A stretch of DNA of 64,000 nucleotides from Lethocerus indicus (GCA_019843655.1 JACDQD010000001.1:47426443-47490442); one strand, 5' to 3'. Positions 25,501 through 39,738 are shown, counted from the first letter of the stretch. The notes: a model not told the origin generated them from the sequence alone. Numbers and translations: made by a program.

Positions 25501-26549
25501 ACCATATTTAAGACCGGCCAGGCTGCCGAAAATGGAAATCTCCGCGAGGGTAAATGTGTTCTGTCGATGAAAATTTAAAATTATGATATACTTTGCCGAG
25601 CAAACGGACCATACATGAACCGTAGACTCGACACCCGCATTCATACATATAGCACACTTCACTGCCCTCCAGAGACCGGTCTTACCGAGAACGCTTGTAC
25701 AACCTGAACAAAATTAGAATAACAACACATAAACTAGAATTTAAACTAACGAATCGAACAACACAAATCAATGTTAAACAAAGCGAATAATTTATTTAAC
25801 AATATGGACTGTTTTTAATATACGCAACATAAAATTCAAAACATCTTAAGGGAAGGTCCAGCCCTGACACTCTTTTCCATTAATTGTGAATTTCAATTCT
25901 TATATATGTAGTATTCGAAATATCGAAATACTTTTTGTAGTAATATGAATTGTTTAACACATTATACACTCAAAATCTTCATGTATAACTCTTCATATAT
26001 ATTTAAATTTATAATATACTTGTATCCCTAAATTAAATTGTACCCTTTTGTATACTAACTCTATTTTTTATTTTTTTATTGAAATTAATTGATAATTTAG
26101 TCTTGTTAAATGTATACTGTCACTACTATTAACAAAAATTCTTACATGAATAACTTTACTTAGGTCCTACAACCAATTTTATAAGTCAGAATATTGATAA
26201 TTAATAATTTTTCAGGAGATGAAATAATTGCAGTGAATGGGTCAGTTCTGCAGGGTTTGACTCATGCTGAAGCAATAGCGGTGTTTAAACACATTAAAAG
26301 TGGACCTGTTATGCTCCATGTTGGGAGGAGAGATAGTTTCCAGAAAAGGTGAGTTCTAGCTACAATCATCATGCACTACCAAAGTGAAAAATGCTTTTGA
26401 TATTATTGAAATCTTGCATTTGTTCAATTTATGTGTCCTCAGTGGATAAGTTTGTTCAATACTGATTTGTACAATTTTTTTACAGGTCAAGCAAGTCTAA
26501 ATCCTGTGACGATTTGGATAAATGTAATGACCAGATATACTGTAAATGA
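22560..26549 (+). CDS. bbg: Tandem-PDZ scaffold protein, big bang-like (5' end uncertain)
   Basis: Five exons were read: 22541-22740 (ATG at 22560), 22829-24116, 24915-25549, 26216-26348 and 26486-26549 (stop TGA). Phases agree at every junction and give 766 residues from that ATG. PDZ1 is at about residues 448-535, with a DLGLVIG carboxylate-binding loop and [11 protein letters not shown]2 is at about 645-740, with [10 protein letters not shown] and DEIIAVNG, and is split by the third intron. The region before PDZ1 is polar, Ser/Lys-rich and disordered-looking. PDZ2 resembles the pro-IL16/PDZD2 type shared with Drosophila big bang, a cortical scaffold; the orthology is inference. The first exon follows a good acceptor (TTTGCAG) and its frame is open back to it (DEGVLS before the Met), so it may be an internal coding exon of a longer protein. 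Exons 1-3 are GC- and CpG-rich; the last two are AT-rich. Confidence 0.75.
24117..24914 (+). other. Intron 2 of the PDZ gene with a hammerhead-like relic
   Basis: The intron runs from the GTAACC donor to the TTTTAAG acceptor. Near 24481-24513, on the minus strand, it holds a decayed motif (TTGAGGA, C, GGC-GAGAA-GCC, AAACCGG) of the family described at 12.3 kb. Nothing else was recognised. Confidence 0.5.
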
Positions 26550-26931
26550 AAAACCTAAATACCTTTAAAAGGACCAAATTGTTATTGACTTACAAAAACC
26601 TTTGAATTAATAAGCAGAAAGTAGAAAAGGAATTCTAAGAAACAATTTTAATTCCAATGAGTTAATTATGCATCTCATATTCTGTTACTAATGTATTTTG
26701 TTCAGATTAACCTTTCAAAGCCATTAGTGGCATAAACATGTCTGCATGTTTATGTTTAATGAATATAATTTCATAAAAGGAAAGAAAAATGGCAGCTTAT
26801 AATTGTTTTCAAAGGCTTTATGTGTTAAAAGTTTTCAATTCATAATTTTTAACACCATTGTTATGCAAATAATAATTTTTATTATGCAAATAACTATTTT
26901 TATTTAAAAATTAGTAACTCTGTTTGTGATG

Positions 26932-26937
26932 AATAAA
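26932..26937 (+). terminator. Candidate poly(A) signal of the PDZ gene
   Basis: AATAAA lies about 380 bp after the TGA stop and is the first perfect hexamer I noticed downstream on this strand. The cleavage site was not determined. Confidence 0.35.
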
Positions 26938-26949
26938 AATCACATTTAA

Positions 26950-27486
26950 ATACAATAATTGATAGTACAAATTGCCACATTTGTCTGATCATAAATGTTC
27001 TAATGTGTAAAATTTCAAAGTGTAACCTTCTAATGTGCTTGTTACCAGAGCTGTTTATAAAAAAGAGTTTAATTTTTCCCTGTAATAGACCAAGAGGCAG
27101 TAATGCAGTTATCTCTTAATACAGTACTATGATTTGTTGTAACTATTAATGTGAGATGACACTATTGTCACACAAACATGCTAGATTTATCAGTTATAAA
27201 TTAAAATATCCATATGTAATAAAGAGTAATTAGATAATTAACTACGCAGTTAATTAGGAATAAGATATTTGAAAAACTCTTGCTTGTTTATAAACAACAA
27301 CGGTACCAATTAATAGTGTAGTGTCAAATTAATAATTGAGGCAATATTATTTGTGAAAAACTTCTTTATAAACCTTTCATTAAATGAAGCCAGCTTAAGA
27401 ACAATGGTTTCAATGTATGTTAATGCAGAGGCACCAAAAATCAGCTAAGTCATATTATTGGTAAATGTGAATATCTTAAACAGCAT

Positions 27487-27584
<98 letters not shown>

Positions 27585-29000
27585 ATAAACATCTAATAAA
27601 TGTAATTAGATATTATGAACTGACTGGAAGATAACCAGGAGTTAGTTGTAATCAGCGAAAGCAAAATAATTTGTTTAAAAATCGTATACAATTGTTTTTG
27701 TTATAATTTCCTGTATAACAAATAAATACAGTGCACTGTGCACAAAACTAACATACTGCTTTGTTATACCAAAGTCAACAAGTTTAAACTTTTTAACGAT
27801 AATCACTTAAACATATAAGCAAATAAAACTGTTAATATATATGTAAATAATTAATTAATGTTATGATTAAATATTAAATTTCATATTATTATAACAATAA
27901 GTTATGAGAGAAATTATATAATAGATGTTAGTAATAATGCCTTTTATGTTATGATGCAGTTCTTAAAATTTCATTATATTATTGTATTCTTTGTCATAAA
28001 ATATTCCCTATACAAATTATGCTAATTTACATATTATTTTAAACTAACATAAATTGAATTCATTTTTTACATTCATATTTTTCCAGCCAATGTTCCAGAT
28101 GCCATTCTTAAAAATGCAATATGGAAATGTAAGCACATTGTTTTATTGCTCCACTTTAAAATATTTTCTTTTACTATTTAACATTTCCCCATTTTAAAAA
28201 AGAGCAAACCTTTTTCATTTAAAAATGTGTTTTTAATCTCTTGATATATACACAATTTTCTTTAGTTTTATATGTTTAGTTATCAATTAAGACACCTAAG
28301 TTCCTTCAGTTATGGCATTAGTGAATGGCCTACTTATTTTGCACAATTCTTCAATAACAGATATTTACCATAGATGCTATATATATTTATGCCACTGAAA
28401 TAAAAATTATTAAAACACATAGTATTCAGTTCAAGTCATACCCAACTAGGAATATATTAACACTTCATAACCAGTCTGGACACAACATAACTTTACATTA
28501 TGATGTTATTAAATTTTCTTACTAGCCATTTAACTATGCTCAAACTCATTTTCATAATATAAATCATTATTTTATTGTATAAATATAGGCTGTAATTGCA
28601 ACAATGTGTGAAATCTAATAATGTTTTGTTGATAAAAGGGCTGTGAACAGATATGCTAAATTGTAAGATTATTTGTTAACTTTTGTATTATTTATTAGAT
28701 TTTTTTACAATTCAACCAATTTTTGTCCTGTAGTTCAACATTTTCTTTTAATTTAGGGATGTTTAAAACATTCTTATTGTCAAATATATGGCATAAAAAG
28801 CTCTTTTAATGTTGATCTAGATTTAGGAATGAACTAAGAAATATTGTTATACTCTTAACAATATAATTCAATGCAATGCCAATTTCAATGTTAGTTGTTA
28901 AAATCATTAAACTAATATAATGAACAAAATGAATAAGTCTTTCTTCATCTGTGTTGATCACTGAGATCAAAGCAATCATTGCAAGATATCAGAAATACCT
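26950..29000. other. Intergenic region between convergent genes
   Basis: AT-rich DNA between the 3' ends of the PDZ gene (+) and Lztr1 (-). No exon or RNA gene was seen. It contains one long (CA)n tract. Confidence 0.6.
27494..27581. repeat. (CA)n microsatellite
   Basis: About 88 bp of CA dinucleotides, flanked by TATATA on the left and AAATATAAAC on the right. Confidence 0.98.
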
Positions 29001-29012
29001 ATTCCCAACCAC

Positions 29013-29018
29013 TTTATT
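29013..29018 (-). terminator. Candidate poly(A) signal of Lztr1
   Basis: TTTATT on the plus strand (AATAAA on the minus), about 190 bp after the Lztr1 stop codon. Confidence 0.35.
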
Positions 29019-29204
29019 CCCAGAAATGATGAATTACATTTTAATATTTAATTTCTTTCGCACACTTAAAACCAGTTAATAAAATAAAAGGTTAAGTGGT
29101 CAAGAATAAATAAAAACATTTTAATAACAAACTATATAAATGTATATTTGCGTGTTCAATGTGATGTGTTACATATTTTAAGTTTTTAGCATTTGATGTT
29201 CCTT

Positions 29205-32200
29205 TTAGTACATATCACTGCAACCTGAAGTTGTCAGACTGCTCATATCTTGGCATAATTTATGATCACTCATGTCTTCAGCCAAGGCTTCAAGAATATC
29301 AATCAATAATTCACGGCTTAAGCTGCGTAACTTTGGTAAACAAGCAACCTAGAAAAATAAAAAAAATGAAATCTTTAATTCATCTATGGACATCAGCCAA
29401 ATAATTACAAGTCACTAATGCACATATCGATCTCTAAAAATTAAATTAAAAGGTTAAGGTCAATTATACTTACCTTAGGAAAATGGTGTACTATTAAATT
29501 GAGTGCATATTTTTTCATATCAGTTGCTTGCATTTTATCAGCTGCTTCAAGTATTTGTATAACATTTTCAAAGGTTACATTCATTTCCAAATTCTGCTTG
29601 CAGAAAGCCTGGTTCCGTATCAATTAAATTAACAAAAAAAAATTTTATCTTAAATTTTCCATGTATTATGAATAACATTCTACGAGCATAAATAGTTTTT
29701 ATGATAATATATCCAAATGAAATCTTTGAACACATACATAAATGCCAAATCTACGTTACACTGACAACAACAAAATCAGCTTTAGCATACATACCACAGA
29801 TTAGTAGTCAACAGAGTGATATGCTGCATAACATGTTAATACAAAGTTTTGCACAGATTAGGCATATGTAGCATGAACATTTTATTTCTTGCAAAAACAT
29901 AAAGAGAATTAAAATTTGCACAACATAATACAGTTAATAAACAACAATGTTAATAAGTGGTAATAACAATTATTAATACAGATGTCACAATAATTATACC
30001 TGTAGTCGATTATTAGTAAATCCATAAAAATAAGGCGCACTAAACAGGTACAAAGAGTCTTCTGGAGGCATGTTTATATCAGCATAATACATGTATCGAA
30101 GTAACGAGTCAAATGATTGCCTGGATGGAACCATTTCTCCAATTGTTATCTGCAAAAAGTTTCAAATGAGGTTTGCATATATGTAAACAAATTGATAAAT
30201 AAATCTTTGAAAATAAAAACATACATGTACAATGTTGTCCTGCGGCATAAATGATCGAAACATGGCTTCAAAATATGTACATCTTGCAGCTAGTACTGAT
30301 TTGTGAGCTGGAATAGGACATCTATCTAACATTAATGTAATATCACAAAATTCTTTTCCAGTAGATTTTAGAAACATTTCCATATCTTCTTCTAATGTTG
30401 TTCCTAAATTAGTACACAAATGAAAAGAAATAATTCATGGAAGGACTAATACTCGGTACTACTGTCACAAACAGACATACTCTAGATCTCTGTGATCTGT
30501 GAGAATATATTTTACATGCCTTACAAGAAAATAGAAGCAGTTTCTACTCTTGATATATTTTTTAATTTATAAACTTTTTTTATAAATGTCATATTGAAAA
30601 AAGGGATGTTTTCAAAGAAAAAGTGTTACTTTTACAAAAATTAATTTAACCCAAGATGACTAAAGATCTTTGTGAAATATACCTGTATTATCAAACGTTG
30701 GTTCAGGCAGAGATTTAATTTGTGGCATTCTTTGCCTCCTTATGACTTCTACAATCAGAAATCGCTCTAAATTCTCAAATTCTTTGCTCATGATTATTTC
30801 ATTATAATTTGTTTCCTTAACAATAAATTTGAGGCAAAACTCTTTTATAAAATACAACTTCAGCATATTTGCATTCTGCAAGGCTTCAAGAACATTCCTA
30901 TGGTTTATAGTTGCTTCTAAATACAGCACACACAATTGCTCTAAACGCCTCATATGGAACTATAAGACAATGAATAGAAAAAATAATACATATTTGAAAA
31001 ATAAATTAGTGCTGTTTATGGCATCAATAACAAAATACTTTTACCTGAACAGCAAGTCTATAAACATCCATCATTAGCAAAACTATTCGATTACACAGAG
31101 GATCTTCAACTATAAATATATTAACAAAGATAAATTATTGAAATGATTCAACATAACAATTTTATTTTAAATAAACATCTACAATACCTAGAGCAATTAA
31201 GTCTAATTTAAAAAACGTCAAACTCAAATGTTTATGCAAACAAAAAATAATACTAACTTTTTTTTGTAGGATCAATGCAGTCAGTATAGATGTAGTTCAA
31301 TACCATTTCAAAAGCTTCTGGTACTGCATCTCTTAAACGGACCTCTAGCATTGGCATATCTTTAAACGAAACTTCTGTCGTACCAAAAAGCTATGAAACA
31401 AGCACAAAATTAATTTTCTAGCAATCCAGCAAAAAGGTACATATTTGTAATTAGGTTTTAAGGTGCCATGGCAGACTATGTGTGTTTAGGCTCATATACA
31501 TATACAATAACCATAACAGTAAGCTCTGGGTCAGTTAAGTATATTTTCTTTTTTGTTATTAATGAATATAGCAGTCTAAGTGCACTAAGCTTGAACTTAG
31601 CCAATGCATTCCCATATTTTATTTCTTTTAATTTCATCGTGAAAAGAATTTTATTAAAATTCTTGAAAAATAAGTAAAATTTATTGAATTCATGTTAATT
31701 TCTGTCATTGAACATAACAATTTCCCCAGTAATCATAATAATTCCAGAAAACTTGGAGCCTCATGAGTAGCATTGCCTTACTTTTTCAAGGTGTTTATCT
31801 CTGGCTTCTTTGGCTTGCTTAATTCTTGCTCTGAGCCACTGTGACCGTGCAGCAACCATGGCCAAGTGTGCTGGCATTTTCACTTCATCAATACCGACAA
31901 TAAATTCAACATCACAAAATTGTTTTGATTCAAGTAATTTTCCAAAATCGTCACGCAGAGTGCATTTAGGGTAGGATGCAAACTAAAATATAAAATTAAA
32001 ACAGCACTAAATATTTCAAATAATTAAAGTAGTAAATTTAAACACATTAATACTTCACATTAGGTTTGTAATCATGCATAGTTAATATAAATTTATCACA
32101 TAATTCGTGTTACAAAAATATACCTGAAATCGATACATTTCTCCACTTCGTACATTATTATCAATTGTTCCTCCAAACATATACATTGCATCAGCTACAA

Positions 32201-35200
32201 CAGCCGCAGCATGAAAAAGTCTCCCGGAAGGTACACGGGAATCTGCTGCTAAAGTGACAACTGACCAGGTTTGTGTGTCCAGATCATAACAGTGCAGATC
32301 ATTTGGCAAAGTTGAATCAGCAGCACCACCAAAAACATATAGATGCCTATCGAAAGCTACCATTGTATGCCCATATCTTCTAGCAGGCGGAGGTGGAGCT
32401 CCTCTCAATATATGTTCTGTTGATATACGTGTCCAACTGAAATGAATTTAAGCCTGTCTTGGTATATGATTGAATACAGATAAATAAGGTAAATGCAGTA
32501 AACTAAGTAACAGTCCCGAGTTTTATATTTTGTCAATTTAAAATTTAAAATTTCAAATATATATTAAAATAATTACCGTCTTTCTTGAAAATGAAACTGA
32601 AATAAACTATTAGTAATTTTTGCACCACTTTGACCACTAAATACAAACATTGACTCTCTTGCCACTGCAACAGGAAAATTACAACAAGTAGGTGGACAAT
32701 CTCCTGACTGTATCACTTCTTCCCAAACCGGAGGATCTCCCTACAATGACAATTAATTATCAAATGTTGTCCACAATAAAATATGTAATAATTACTACGG
32801 ATACTCTCTTTATTTCAACCACTAAATATAATCCAAAATGTAAGTAAAAATATAGAATTATATATACTTAGTTCATTGCAATAACTGAGTTTTATTTTTG
32901 AGAACAATATGAATTAGAAATTTCCTGGTCTTGCTATTTATTTTATGAGTGAAAAACAATTTTTCATTTCATTCGTTCGGTCCAATTTAAAACTAAAATT
33001 AGCATAACAGAAAATTTTATCTGAAAAGTACAATGATTAATGAGTTCACTGTTAATTCAATTTCCATTATATTCAGTACATAGAAATTAAAATACAATTA
33101 GTGTTAACTACTTTTACAAGTGATATAGTCCACATGTCATTAAGCCTGGCATTTCCATCATATCCTGCAAATATCCAGAGCTTCCTATCGTAAACAGCAG
33201 CGCCATGAGCTGATCTGGGGACTGGTTTGCTAAATGAAAATAAATGGTATAAGATGAGAAAATACTTAGAACATGGGGAATAATGTAGATTATGTAGGTG
33301 TCTGAAAAAGAAGTGCAGTGAATTTCATTCATTACTAAAATAATGTTACAAAATTTTTTTAATGACACACTTTTGTGCTATGTGCTTGAAATAATTTTAA
33401 CTATATAAAGAGACTTTTGAATTGTTTTCAATGAGATTTTTGAGCAGATTTCACCAAGGGGTAACACTTTCATTCTAAAACTCTTTTGAATTTAAATCAC
33501 TAAAATGGCTCCCACACAGCAAAACCTCTTAACTGTATTTGTTACTAAGCAAATTAAGTTTTAATTTTTATTAAGATTTTCTCTTTTACCTGCCAAGAAA
33601 TTTCCACTTAACCCACTGGCCTGTTTGAAATCTGTACTCAAACAAGTCATTCTTATTAGCAAGATTGGAATTGGAATGAATGTCCCCCGTATATCCACCA
33701 AACACAAACATTGAAGAGTCATGTACCTACCAATAAAAAGTTCATTAAGGTAATAAATTTTAATGCAAAAGAAAGTATTTTTTCATGTACTTTGCTTGTA
33801 ATACTAATTTATACAAGGTACTATCAAGATTTCTGAAGTCAACTGGTTTCTGATATCCACTTTTCATTCAATACAAGCACACATAAATGCATTTATGTAA
33901 AATCAATTTTTAAAAAATTAAAACAATGCATTAAATATTACTTCTTTTATCTCAATTTATATTAAATCAACTCTAAATATTATTAAAAAATGATACATAC
34001 AACAGCAGAGTGATGATATCTAGGAGCAGGTGGAGGACCAGTTGTTAAGGCACGACCCCAGGACTTTTCTTTAACATCAAAACGCAATAAATCATTCAGC
34101 ATACTCTTGCCATTATCACCTCCGAATACATATATGGCATCTTTATAGGCAACAACTGTATGTTTACTCCGCCTGAAATATTACTTGGTGAATAATCAGA
34201 AAACACCCAACTAATTGTTTTTATAAGTTAACTGAACAATATACATTTTGTTTATTACTGTTACTTTAACCCACAAAAAATGTGTACAAACTTTAATGCA
34301 AAATGAAAAGATATTGTTTAAAATGAAATGATATTTCAAACAATGCGTGTATGTGGAAATCTTAAAGTAAACATTATCTGTAAGTTAACATTAGAAATGC
34401 TATTTGAAGCTAACAAATACTTTCAACGACTAATAAGATTTTATGTATCAGTTATGTATGTAAGATTTTAATCAGTTTCGTATGATTAATTATATTTGTA
34501 ACTGATAAATAAAAAGGGGAAGAAATAATAGACAAAAATGAAATGAAAATGAAAAACTGAATATAACAAATAAATAGACAATAACAAAAGCGATGCCTCT
34601 TTCATAAATTTTGATTAGAAGATAATATTCTTCAACTCTATTCAGTAATAACCCTTGTTTCTTGAATTACTTTATTTAATACTCATAACTGTGACTTTTT
34701 TTTTTTTTTTTTAATCTTTAGCAATAGTATAATGCCATCAGTGGACTGTGAACAACTGTGAATCAGATTTATACATAGTCATCCCATTAGGCCACACACT
34801 CATAATATTTAATTATAAGTATATCTGGACACAGTGGACAATGATGCATCAATACAAATTAAAGGATGAATGTGTAACATAAATCTTTTAGAATGTCATC
34901 GGTGCACTTGAAAGTGCTTTAGATCTCCCCTGTTAAGTTATTATTGGCATAATAATAATTTTAATGATATGCATCATTATTATTTGTCAAATTCTTCGAT
35001 GTAGAAAGTTTTCCTCCTCATCATAGTAGTGTAAGACAACCAAAAAAACATCCCTGTCTCTAGAAATGGTATCCTTGAAACTAACTACACATTTTTCATT
35101 TATTTAGTGTTTTTCTGCTTGAAATATTATTATATACAAACTCTACTCCCTGCAGGGATCACCAAAGGTCTATGGGTCCAGAAACACCATGGCCACAGCT

Positions 35201-37361
35201 TACAGTAACTGCACTCAACATTCAGAGCAACTACAGACCCACATATAATGCTGAACAAGAAGAACACCCCACTTAGTCAGGAATTAACAGTACACACTTC
35301 AGGATTACAATCCCTAAGAAGTTGCAGCAGGTGGGGGGTTGACTATAATAGTTTTTTCGAATTTTTATACTTTCACTTCAGTTCATCCCTGTGGAAAGTT
35401 GAGTTCTCTTCCCATCTGGAACTTTCTTGAATCTAGTTTCGATACCTGTTTTGAGGTCTGCAAGGGGTTGGAATACCCTAGATGTCGTGTTCTTCTGTCT
35501 CCTCTGAGAACCAGCGAGAGGAGACAGAAGAACACGAAATCTACAGTATTTCTTGAATCTGGTCCATTGTAATGTGAGAACTCAACCTTTCTTGTTGGAC
35601 AGATTTAGGCACATAATTTAAATGCAGTTCAGACATTAACAACAAATCTGAAACACCGGAAGAGATAAACACAGACAAAACAGAAGCGGTTCTTTTACAA
35701 TGAACCCCAATACCACAAAAAATAGGTTGTCAGTACCTAACCTTTTGACTGCTGAGTGAGTGAAAGTCAGCATAAGAATACACATGTCATGTCTGCATAC
35801 ATTTATGGCTTTTACATTTCTGGTCCTCTTTTATTTATGTCCAAGCTATGGACCGTTATTGGCAGAAATAAAGACCTTTTTCTTAGATATGATTATGATT
35901 AATAAAAATATTCTTATAATTATAAATTTAAACAACATATACATTGCATCTATTGTAACTAAAATGAGGTCAACAGTTTTTTTTAATGATTAGATTTTAA
36001 GAAATTCCGAAACAACTGCACAAATGAGCCACTGTTAGCAAAATGGAGCAACTGGTGGGAGAGTGTGACATCAATGTTGAAAGTGTCCAGCATAGTTCAG
36101 ATGGCAACTGTTACTTCAAACATTTTTATTAGAGTGAACGGTCAACGAAACTTACATCAAGAACAGTTGACACGTGTTAGAAATCTGTCGACAAACATTT
36201 CCATACGACCTGAACAATTTTAAGTTGGGTCAAGTAGATACGAAATGTCGATGCTTCGTTATCATAGGTCATTATCCTTTAGGCTTGAGGAAGCACTCTA
36301 ATTGGCAAAATGATCTGAATTGTGGGTAGTTTAATAAGTCAAACATCTAATAACAATCCATTGCAGTTAAGCAAACAATGGCTCAACCACTTTGGACTGC
36401 TAAAGAAGCACATTGGGCATGGGGCGGCATGTTTTTTACCCAATTGCTATCAATTGGGAGACATACAATTGGTTCCTTGATAATTGCAATGCATACCACA
36501 AACCTAGTGTGGCTTAGTCAACTACTGATCTCCTGTTTAAAAATAGATTGAATTTAAATTTGTTAATTTTAAATAGGCAAATCATAGTAACAATTGTCCT
36601 AGTATCAGAATAATTGTTTACTACACATTACAAAGAGGTGTCCCTCAGAAAACAGTTGGGTTGTTAAGAAACAGAATGGACTGCACAGTATACAGAGTAT
36701 ACAGCACAAATGAACATTAGTCGCAGATTTGTTCCAAAGTGGTCAGACAAACTAAGGAGTGCCATCACGTTTCACTCCCATATAACATTACTAAACACAG
36801 TAGAAATATAATGTCTTCGTGTAAACGGCATTTAAAAAAAAATTTAAATTCCATATTTTATAATTATAACATATGATAATATAAATCACAACAGATCTAA
36901 AATTGCTTCCCTGTTTACTATAGTAGGGATAAAACAGGCATTTCAACTTATTACAGATTAATCTTACGAAAACTGTAGATATATTGTGTTTTAATTCTGC
37001 ATTCACATTATCAAATTGTGTTCCTTAATTTCTAGAAAGTCACCCAACCTTTTTTCAAATTTTCGTTTGGAAACTAAAAATCAAGTGAGGTGACGGTAAC
37101 AGTATTCCAGCAGTATTTTTAAAGCTCCACTTCTGTAAACAAAGAAATGTAAACGAATCGCGATCCACTTTCATTTACAAAGAACAGGAAAAGAAAAAGA
37201 ACAAAGCAAAAACAATATTACCTTGCTCCCACGAATTCGTCACATTCGGGCATACGCTTCCAACGGTGCACAGTCTCGAAAGGGCCAAAATCAAGTGTTA
37301 AACACTCAGCTCCTTCTGGCCATGGGTAGCTGGTCATATTAAGTGATTGTGTTATATCCAT
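29205..37361 (-). CDS. Lztr1: Leucine-zipper-like transcriptional regulator 1 (Kelch-BTB-BACK)
   Basis: Fourteen coding exons in descending order: 37361-37222, 34172-34001, 33726-33590, 33229-33112, 32740-32577, 32436-32124, 31982-31782, 31390-31258, 31109-31045, 30959-30683, 30403-30225, 30149-30000, 29608-29474, 29348-29205 (stop TAA). All phases join and give 775 residues, a little shorter than the human protein (about 840). Kelch repeats span about residues 22-348 (repeated VFGG, and [18 protein letters not shown]). The first BTB and BACK regions cover about 355-565 (FCDVEF); the second pair covers about 585-775 ([19 protein letters not shown]). The acidic insert within the human Kelch region is absent. 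LZTR1 is a CUL3 substrate adaptor that promotes ubiquitination of RAS-family GTPases at membranes. The ATG lies just after an acceptor (ATTCCAG), so an upstream untranslated exon is likely in the CpG-retaining zone near 38 kb. Confidence 0.95.
34173..37221 (-). other. Large first coding intron of Lztr1
   Basis: About 3 kb between the first two coding exons. It carries a poly(T) run near 34.7 kb and the 85-bp palindrome at 35468-35552. No nested exon was recognised. Confidence 0.7.
35468..35552. mobile_element. Collapsed palindromic derivative of the foldback element
   Basis: Two arms of about 36 bp face each other across a spacer of about 13 bp. The arm GTTCTTCTGTCTCCTCT and its inverse AGAGGAGACAGAAGAACAC match the outer 36 bp of the 12.28-13.08 kb element, including GGGGTTGGAATACC at the outer left edge. 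The whole interior, with the hammerhead motifs, is missing. It lies inside the first Lztr1 intron. Confidence 0.75.
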
Positions 37362-38900
37362 ACTATTTAACTGGAATAGGATAATCACAAATGTTAATTA
37401 ATAACTATAAATTAGTAGGTATGTAACAACTAGATACATGACAAAAAAATGGGGTGAAACAATTATACACAAATCTTAAGCAAACAAAGAGTACTTACAT
37501 CCTTAAAATCAAGCATTTAGAATATAGTTTCATTCACAACATAATTCCTGAGCTAAGTCTAATTTATTTTTGCTTATTTCTTATACGAACATAGTTTATT
37601 TTTCTCTGATGCTGAAAATCCTGCAGCACTCAAGTAAAAAGAACTGAAATCGAGCAAACAACATTATTTTTTATGCCCATCCACTACTCTATTCAAACAA
37701 AAAATTAACAGTACAGAAATTACAAAAGAACACCAGTGAGCTAATAAATACAATAATTGATTCATAGGAAACTATTGATATGAAAATAAATGTAACCAAA
37801 ACAAAAGTACAATTCAGAATAAACAAATATGTAACAAGTTTATTATCAATGTTGTAAAGATGTTTTGTGTATGATCTCATAACAACAAAAAAATATTCAA
37901 TGACAGACTATAGAAATACAATATTCAAACAGTGAACAAAGAAAATAGGTGCAACTGGATGTTACTTACATTTTTGTGCGTAGAGAAATTATTGCCATTA
38001 TAATATAAGTTAGAATTTCCGTAGTATTAATGTTAATTGTTAAAGTTAGGCACTAGAATTATTTATAAGGAACCCTCTCCAGTCACATAACATAACAAAT
38101 AGTTAAAACTTTGTGATTAATTACAGCTGTTAACAATTAACACTTGAGACTAATAAGCGTAAAGACGATTTTTTTTTCTTTTTCTTCGTTTTGACTGAGC
38201 TTTGTTCACCGGGTTTTAAACGAAACAAAATTTCATTTTTTGGAACTTAATTTACGGCTTTGGCGTTATAAGTTACACGATAAAATTGTCGATCAGTCTA
38301 CAAATGAAAAGGCGATTAACACTAAATTGAAAGGCCGACAGACGAGACGAAACATAAATATTTCTGACAATAACATCTGAGAGTGACCAACACATGTCTT
38401 TCATAATAGGGGCGATACATAATACGGCGATTCGTAGAAAAGAATAAATTAAAATTCTTGGGATCAATTTGTCCTTCAAACAACTGCCGCTAACTTCCAA
38501 ATATCAAAATCCCCTAATTTGAATCGATTGTCATAAATTATATATGATGAATGTTATTTTAATTTTCAGTTAAAAAAGCTGTTAATGCATTATTTAATTT
38601 AAATATAGCAGGATTTTTGTCTATTAAGAAATAATCATCTACGAAAGATTTGTATTAGTTCTCGTTTATAACTTTTCTCCCGAACATTCGTCAAATAAAA
38701 AATACGGAAACAATTCTCATGAAAATTCCACAATCATAATTAAACATTTCTTCACACAATACGGCTGAAAAAGAAAAACAACACTATCGAATTTGGTACG
38801 CCTTATTCCTGGGGTTTCCAAACACAAATGTGCGCAGCCATGTTTTATCCCTGCTTGCAATGGACGAGGAGCAAATTTAATATAAATATTTTTTGGAGTG
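37050..38900 (-). promoter_or_regulatory. CpG-retaining zone, candidate Lztr1 promoter region
   Basis: CpG dinucleotides reappear here (for example AACGAATCGCGATCC near 37.15 kb and a cluster at 38.27-38.5 kb) inside an otherwise CpG-poor domain. It sits at and upstream of the first Lztr1 coding exon, which is preceded by a splice acceptor, so transcription should start further right. No TATA box or initiator was assigned. Confidence 0.4.
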
Positions 38901-39738
38901 ATAGACACAGACTATTATTATCAAATCTAATAATTGATAAATTAGTTTATTAAGTTAAATAGATTAAATGAATCGAGAGTGATGGTCTATATAAAAAAAT
39001 ACCATCACATATCTGTATTGAATTTTTAGCTATTTATTGTCTAAGCCTTGTTTTAATACGTCCTATTGTTAGTACTATTGTACAAAGTCACCTTTGAAAA
39101 ATATTTATGAAGATGCACTGCCAAAAAAATAAATTTTAACAAATTTATTAACAATAAATCTATAATCATTCATTGACAACAAATGAATTGAAATTATGTG
39201 AGATAACTAAAGCTTAACATCCCTATTATTTAACAATTTTAAATGAAGTCAGGTTCATTCATTCTGGTTCAAGCTTATAAAAAAATTTCACTTTGGCATG
39301 AAATATTATTGATAGTATTTAATAAATTCATGCATGATACAAACAACTGATAAAAGTTGAATAATAAACATTTGACATCCAATTATGATAGGACCAAACA
39401 AATTATTGAAGGAAAGGAATTATAAAATTTATTAAATATTATATTATATAGTGTATGTACTTATATTAATCACAATTGTGCACAATAAAGTCTATGATGA
39501 CAGAAGTTTCTATTACTGCAACTTACATACATTTTTTTAAAAATTTGTAATAATTACTTTAACTAAATACAAATTGTATGCATTTGACAATACAAAACCA
39601 ACTGCATCTATATTAAATTAGAGACAAAAACAGAAATTAAATATTTAATTGTACACAAACACAAATAAATATACATCACAGAGACTAGGAATGAAATGTA
39701 CACTTGAAATATTTAGTCAAAATAATGTCACCATTAAT
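38900..39738. other. Intergenic region and Creld 3' UTR
   Basis: AT-rich DNA between the upstream side of Lztr1 and the stop codon of Creld, both on the minus strand. Several TTTATT words (AATAAA on the minus strand), for example at 39428-39433, could end the Creld transcript. Nothing else was seen. Confidence 0.5.
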
